This document shows positions 13,410 to 15,403 of a stretch of DNA of 15,403 nt, piece after piece. The notes below the pieces were generated by a model. That model saw only the letters and a program-made list of their open reading frames with translations, was not told where the DNA came from and searched no databases. The first letter of the stretch is position 1. Each line of letters begins with the position of its first letter. The stretch comes from JAZNLR01 sp045579195. GTDB taxonomy: Bacteria; Bacillota; Clostridia; Christensenellales; CAMQZB01. The position numbers and the translations under genes are program-made. The stretch covers positions 1 through 15,403 of the forward strand of contig JAZNLR010000150.1 in NCBI GenBank assembly GCA_045579195.1, read 5' to 3'.

Positions 13410-14692
13410 AACGTCGGCACCTCCCAATCGTTGCTTTCAATGGTGGCGGAGAGTCCTTTTTCGGTGAGAATGCGGAAGAATTCGCGCTCAACGTCCGTTT
13501 CGGCAACACTTCGTGTGAAGGAGATCATCATCTTGTCTTCAAACGAGCACATGGTTGCAAAATGTCCGCCGTTTTTGGGGACAGAACAAGCGAATTCAAA
13601 GCTATCCACAAAAGGCTTCATAGAGTTAGGTAAGGTGACCTTGCCAACGTTAGAAAAGTTGCTGGTCAACCCATTTGCGCTGACATTGTTATAGACCTTT
13701 TTCATCACAAACATCTTGATTTCACGCGGAATGATGCGGATGAAGAAGTTGCGCTCAAGTTTGATCGTGGAATTGATGCTCTTTGCAAGAAAGTCCCGCG
13801 TGGCAAACTCTTTCATCTGCTTTTTGACGATCTCCAAAATGGATTCAAACGTGTGGGTGATGGAAAAATTGTCTACGCTTAAGTACACGAAGTATGAGAA
13901 GTTTCGCAGCGTCTTCGAAGGAAAGAAATGTCTCAGATTCACGGGAACGCAAAGACGTAATGGGCGCTTAAATCCGTTTGGCCGGTTGCCCAAGCGGTAG
14001 ATCGCATAGAGGATGGCCGCCGAGAAAAACTCGGTCACGGTTGCACTGTGCGCCTTACAGATTGCGCGTGCTTCCTCAGTTGAAAACCAACCGTTGATGA
14101 GTGCAACGCCGTAATGAAAGTGCGTTCCGTCCAGTTTGTGCGCTTTGACGGAGTTGAGATTTGCGCTGTTTTTCGGATCGTAGTACTTCAAAAAACTGTC
14201 TTCAAATTCTTCCTTCAGGGGAACGGAGTCGCAGGCGCGAACAAGACCTTCCGTGTGGACATCTTTCCCGCTTAGCCGTAAGTACTCAAAGGTGAGCGTT
14301 TTCAAAAACTCGACCGCACCAAATCCGTCACAAATCGTGTGGAACATTTCGACTGCAAGACGTTTTTTAAAGTACGTAATGCGGAAAAGAAAATCGTTGT
14401 TTTCATCCCTTGAAATGAGTGCGCAGGGATACTCCCGTTCGGGTGAAACAGTAGGCTTTTTGTCGCTATAATCCAAATAATACCAAAAAAAGCCTTTGCG
14501 TAGGCGGACGGCGAGGAAGGGGTAGCGTGCGATTGCATGCTCTGCGGCGGTCTGTAAAATTTCTGGGTTGACGTCTTCCGTTAGGCGGACTGCAACGCGA
14601 AACATATTTTCATTGGCTTGGGAAGAGACTGCGGGAAAAATTTTCGCAGCGTTGTCCAACTTATACCAATCTTGATTTTCGATATTTTTCAT
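13406..14692 (-). CDS. Condensation-domain/alcohol acetyltransferase-like acyltransferase
   Basis: 428 residues from ATG 14692. CAT/condensation superfamily layout: N-terminal DWYKLDNAAKIFPAVSS, strand-rich part with AIARYPFLAVRLRKGFFWYY, then the active-site motif FHTICDG (HxxxDG, catalytic His and Asp-Gly intact), a second half with HSATVTEFFSAAILYAIY and LRLCVPVNLRHFFPS, and a C-terminal SNFSNVGKVTLP block. This type is annotated as alcohol acetyltransferase; it would transfer an acyl group from CoA to a hydroxyl or amine, substrate unknown. The SKTLRNFSYFVYLSV block is typical. GGAGAG lies 4 bases before ATG 14692 and an in-frame TTG at 14704 is less likely. First gene of a three-gene - strand operon; the stop overlaps the DUF6320 start. 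Confidence 0.83.
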   Translation of the reverse strand: MKNIENQDWYKLDNAAKIFPAVSSQANENMFRVAVRLTEDVNPEILQTAAEHAIARYPFLAVRLRKGFFWYYLDYSDKKPTVSPEREYPCALISRDENNDFLFRITYFKKRLAVEMFHTICDGFGAVEFLKTLTFEYLRLSGKDVHTEGLVRACDSVPLKEEFEDSFLKYYDPKNSANLNSVKAHKLDGTHFHYGVALINGWFSTEEARAICKAHSATVTEFFSAAILYAIYRLGNRPNGFKRPLRLCVPVNLRHFFPSKTLRNFSYFVYLSVDNFSITHTFESILEIVKKQMKEFATRDFLAKSINSTIKLERNFFIRIIPREIKMFVMKKVYNNVSANGLTSNFSNVGKVTLPNSMKPFVDSFEFACSVPKNGGHFATMCSFEDKMMISFTRSVAETDVEREFFRILTEKGLSATIESNDWEVPTL

Positions 14693-14728
14693 GAATCTCT
14701 CCAAGTTTTTTAGGATCGTTCTGATGAC

Positions 14729-14737
14729 AGTATATCA
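14729..14737 (-). promoter_or_regulatory. Extended -10 promoter of the acyltransferase operon
   Basis: On the - strand TGA followed by TATACT (14729-14734) forms an extended -10; the -35 region at 17 bases is poor (TGTACT). It lies about 37 bases before the start codon and downstream of the glyS terminator, so the operon is separately transcribed. Confidence 0.6.
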
Positions 14738-14771
14738 TAATTTCTGCAAATAGTACAGTATTTTGGAAAAC

Positions 14772-14803
14772 AAAAAAACGGAGAGCAGAAGGCTCTCCGT
14801 TTT
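14772..14803 (-). terminator. Rho-independent terminator of glyS
   Basis: Reading the - strand: AAAACGGAGAGC pairs with GCTCTCCGTTTT (14792-14803 with 14775-14786) around a five-base loop, followed by a run of seven T (14778-14772). It begins 17 bases after the glyS stop. Confidence 0.9.
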
Positions 14804-14820
14804 GACTTTTGAAGCTAAAA

Positions 14821-15403
14821 TCAGAACTTGCAGTTGTTCTCAACGTATGCAAGGAGTTCGTCGATTCCAATGCGGATTTGGCACATCGTGTCACGGTCGC
14901 GGACGGTGACGGTGTTGTCTTCAAGCGTATCGAAGTCGACGGTGATGCAAAGGGGAGTTCCGATCTCGTCCTGACGGCGGTAACGCTTGCCGATGCTGCC
15001 TGCCTCGTCATAATCCACATTGAACTTGGTGGAGAGAAGCGCAAGAACCTCTTTTGCCTTGTCGCCGAGCTTTTTCTGGAGGGGAAGAACAGCAGCTTTG
15101 AACGGAGCGAGGGCAGGGTGGAGTTTCATCACTGTGCGGGTCTCACCGTTTTCGAGAACTTCCTCGTTGTATGCATCCGTGAGGAACGCAAGCAGAACGC
15201 GCTCGACACCGAGGGAGGGTTCGATGCAGTACGGAACGTACTTCTCGTTGGTTTCGGGGTCTAAGTACTCCATGTTTTCACCGCTGAACTTTGCGTGCTG
15301 TTTGAGGTCGTAATCCGTTCTGGAAGCAACGCCCCAAAGTTCGCCCCAACCGAATGCGAAGAGGTACTCAAAGTCGGGCGTTGCGTTGGAGTAGAAGCAG
15401 AGT
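14821..15403 (-). CDS. glyS: Glycyl-tRNA synthetase, C-terminal part (5' end outside window)
   Basis: The frame is open from the right edge to TGA at 14821-14823, giving about 193 residues. The first visible residues, FYSNATPDFEYLF and GWGELWGVASRTDYDLKQH, and then EYLDPETNEKY, IEPSLGVERVLLAFL (class II motif 3 with Arg), LHPALAPFKAAVLPL and IGKRYRRQDEIGTP are characteristic of the dimeric, single-chain glycyl-tRNA synthetase (eukaryote/archaeal-like type also used by many Firmicutes), not the alpha2beta2 enzyme. The final part is the anticodon-binding domain. It attaches glycine to tRNA-Gly in the cytosol. Any T-box leader would be outside the window. Its own terminator follows. Confidence 0.96.
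   Translation of the reverse strand, partial: LCFYSNATPDFEYLFAFGWGELWGVASRTDYDLKQHAKFSGENMEYLDPETNEKYVPYCIEPSLGVERVLLAFLTDAYNEEVLENGETRTVMKLHPALAPFKAAVLPLQKKLGDKAKEVLALLSTKFNVDYDEAGSIGKRYRRQDEIGTPLCITVDFDTLEDNTVTVRDRDTMCQIRIGIDELLAYVENNCKF

Overview
The window is chromosomal DNA of moderate GC content from a low-GC Gram-positive lineage, most likely a gut Clostridia-type bacterium. Pointers are DegV, the single-chain glycyl-tRNA synthetase, CdaA, an Mrp ATPase with a Cys-rich N-terminus, a DUF6320 protein, strong GGAGG ribosome sites and sigma-A-like promoters. I cannot name genus or family. No rRNA, tRNA, CRISPR array, insertion sequence or phage gene is visible. Most of it is housekeeping sequence with several unusual variants.

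Layout, left to right. (1) The 3' end of a DegV-family gene closed by a terminator. (2) A tightly packed + strand cassette of a lipoprotein ApbE flavin transferase, a NusG-domain-II membrane protein and a Gx-family membrane transporter; this resembles the fmnB/eetA/eetB part of flavin-based extracellular electron transfer loci. (3) A clear promoter followed by cdaA (c-di-AMP synthase), a 43-codon single-TM peptide resembling only the membrane anchor of CdaR/YbbR, a DUF1015 protein and aspartate kinase, closed by two tandem hairpins. (4) rpsT on the - strand, divergent from a glutamate racemase gene (murI). (5) An EF-G-like GTPase (EF-G-2 type) with its own promoter, structured leader and terminator. 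(6) A short stand-alone E2-like acyltransferase whose DHxxxDG-type motif reads DERFCDG, co-directional with an Mrp/NBP35 ATPase and ended by a palindromic bidirectional terminator. (7) A - strand operon of a condensation/alcohol-acetyltransferase-like protein, a DUF6320 zinc-ribbon membrane protein (ATGA overlap) and a cytosolic sialidase-like beta-propeller protein. (8) The 3' end of glyS on the - strand.

The points most worth a second look are the anchor-only CdaR-like microprotein in the cdaA operon, the acyltransferase operon with DUF6320, the E2-like protein that lacks the usual catalytic histidine, and the EF-G paralogue that lacks the switch II histidine. Start sites were moved from the longest open frame to a downstream GTG/ATG in five genes, using ribosome-binding sites and family N-termini.
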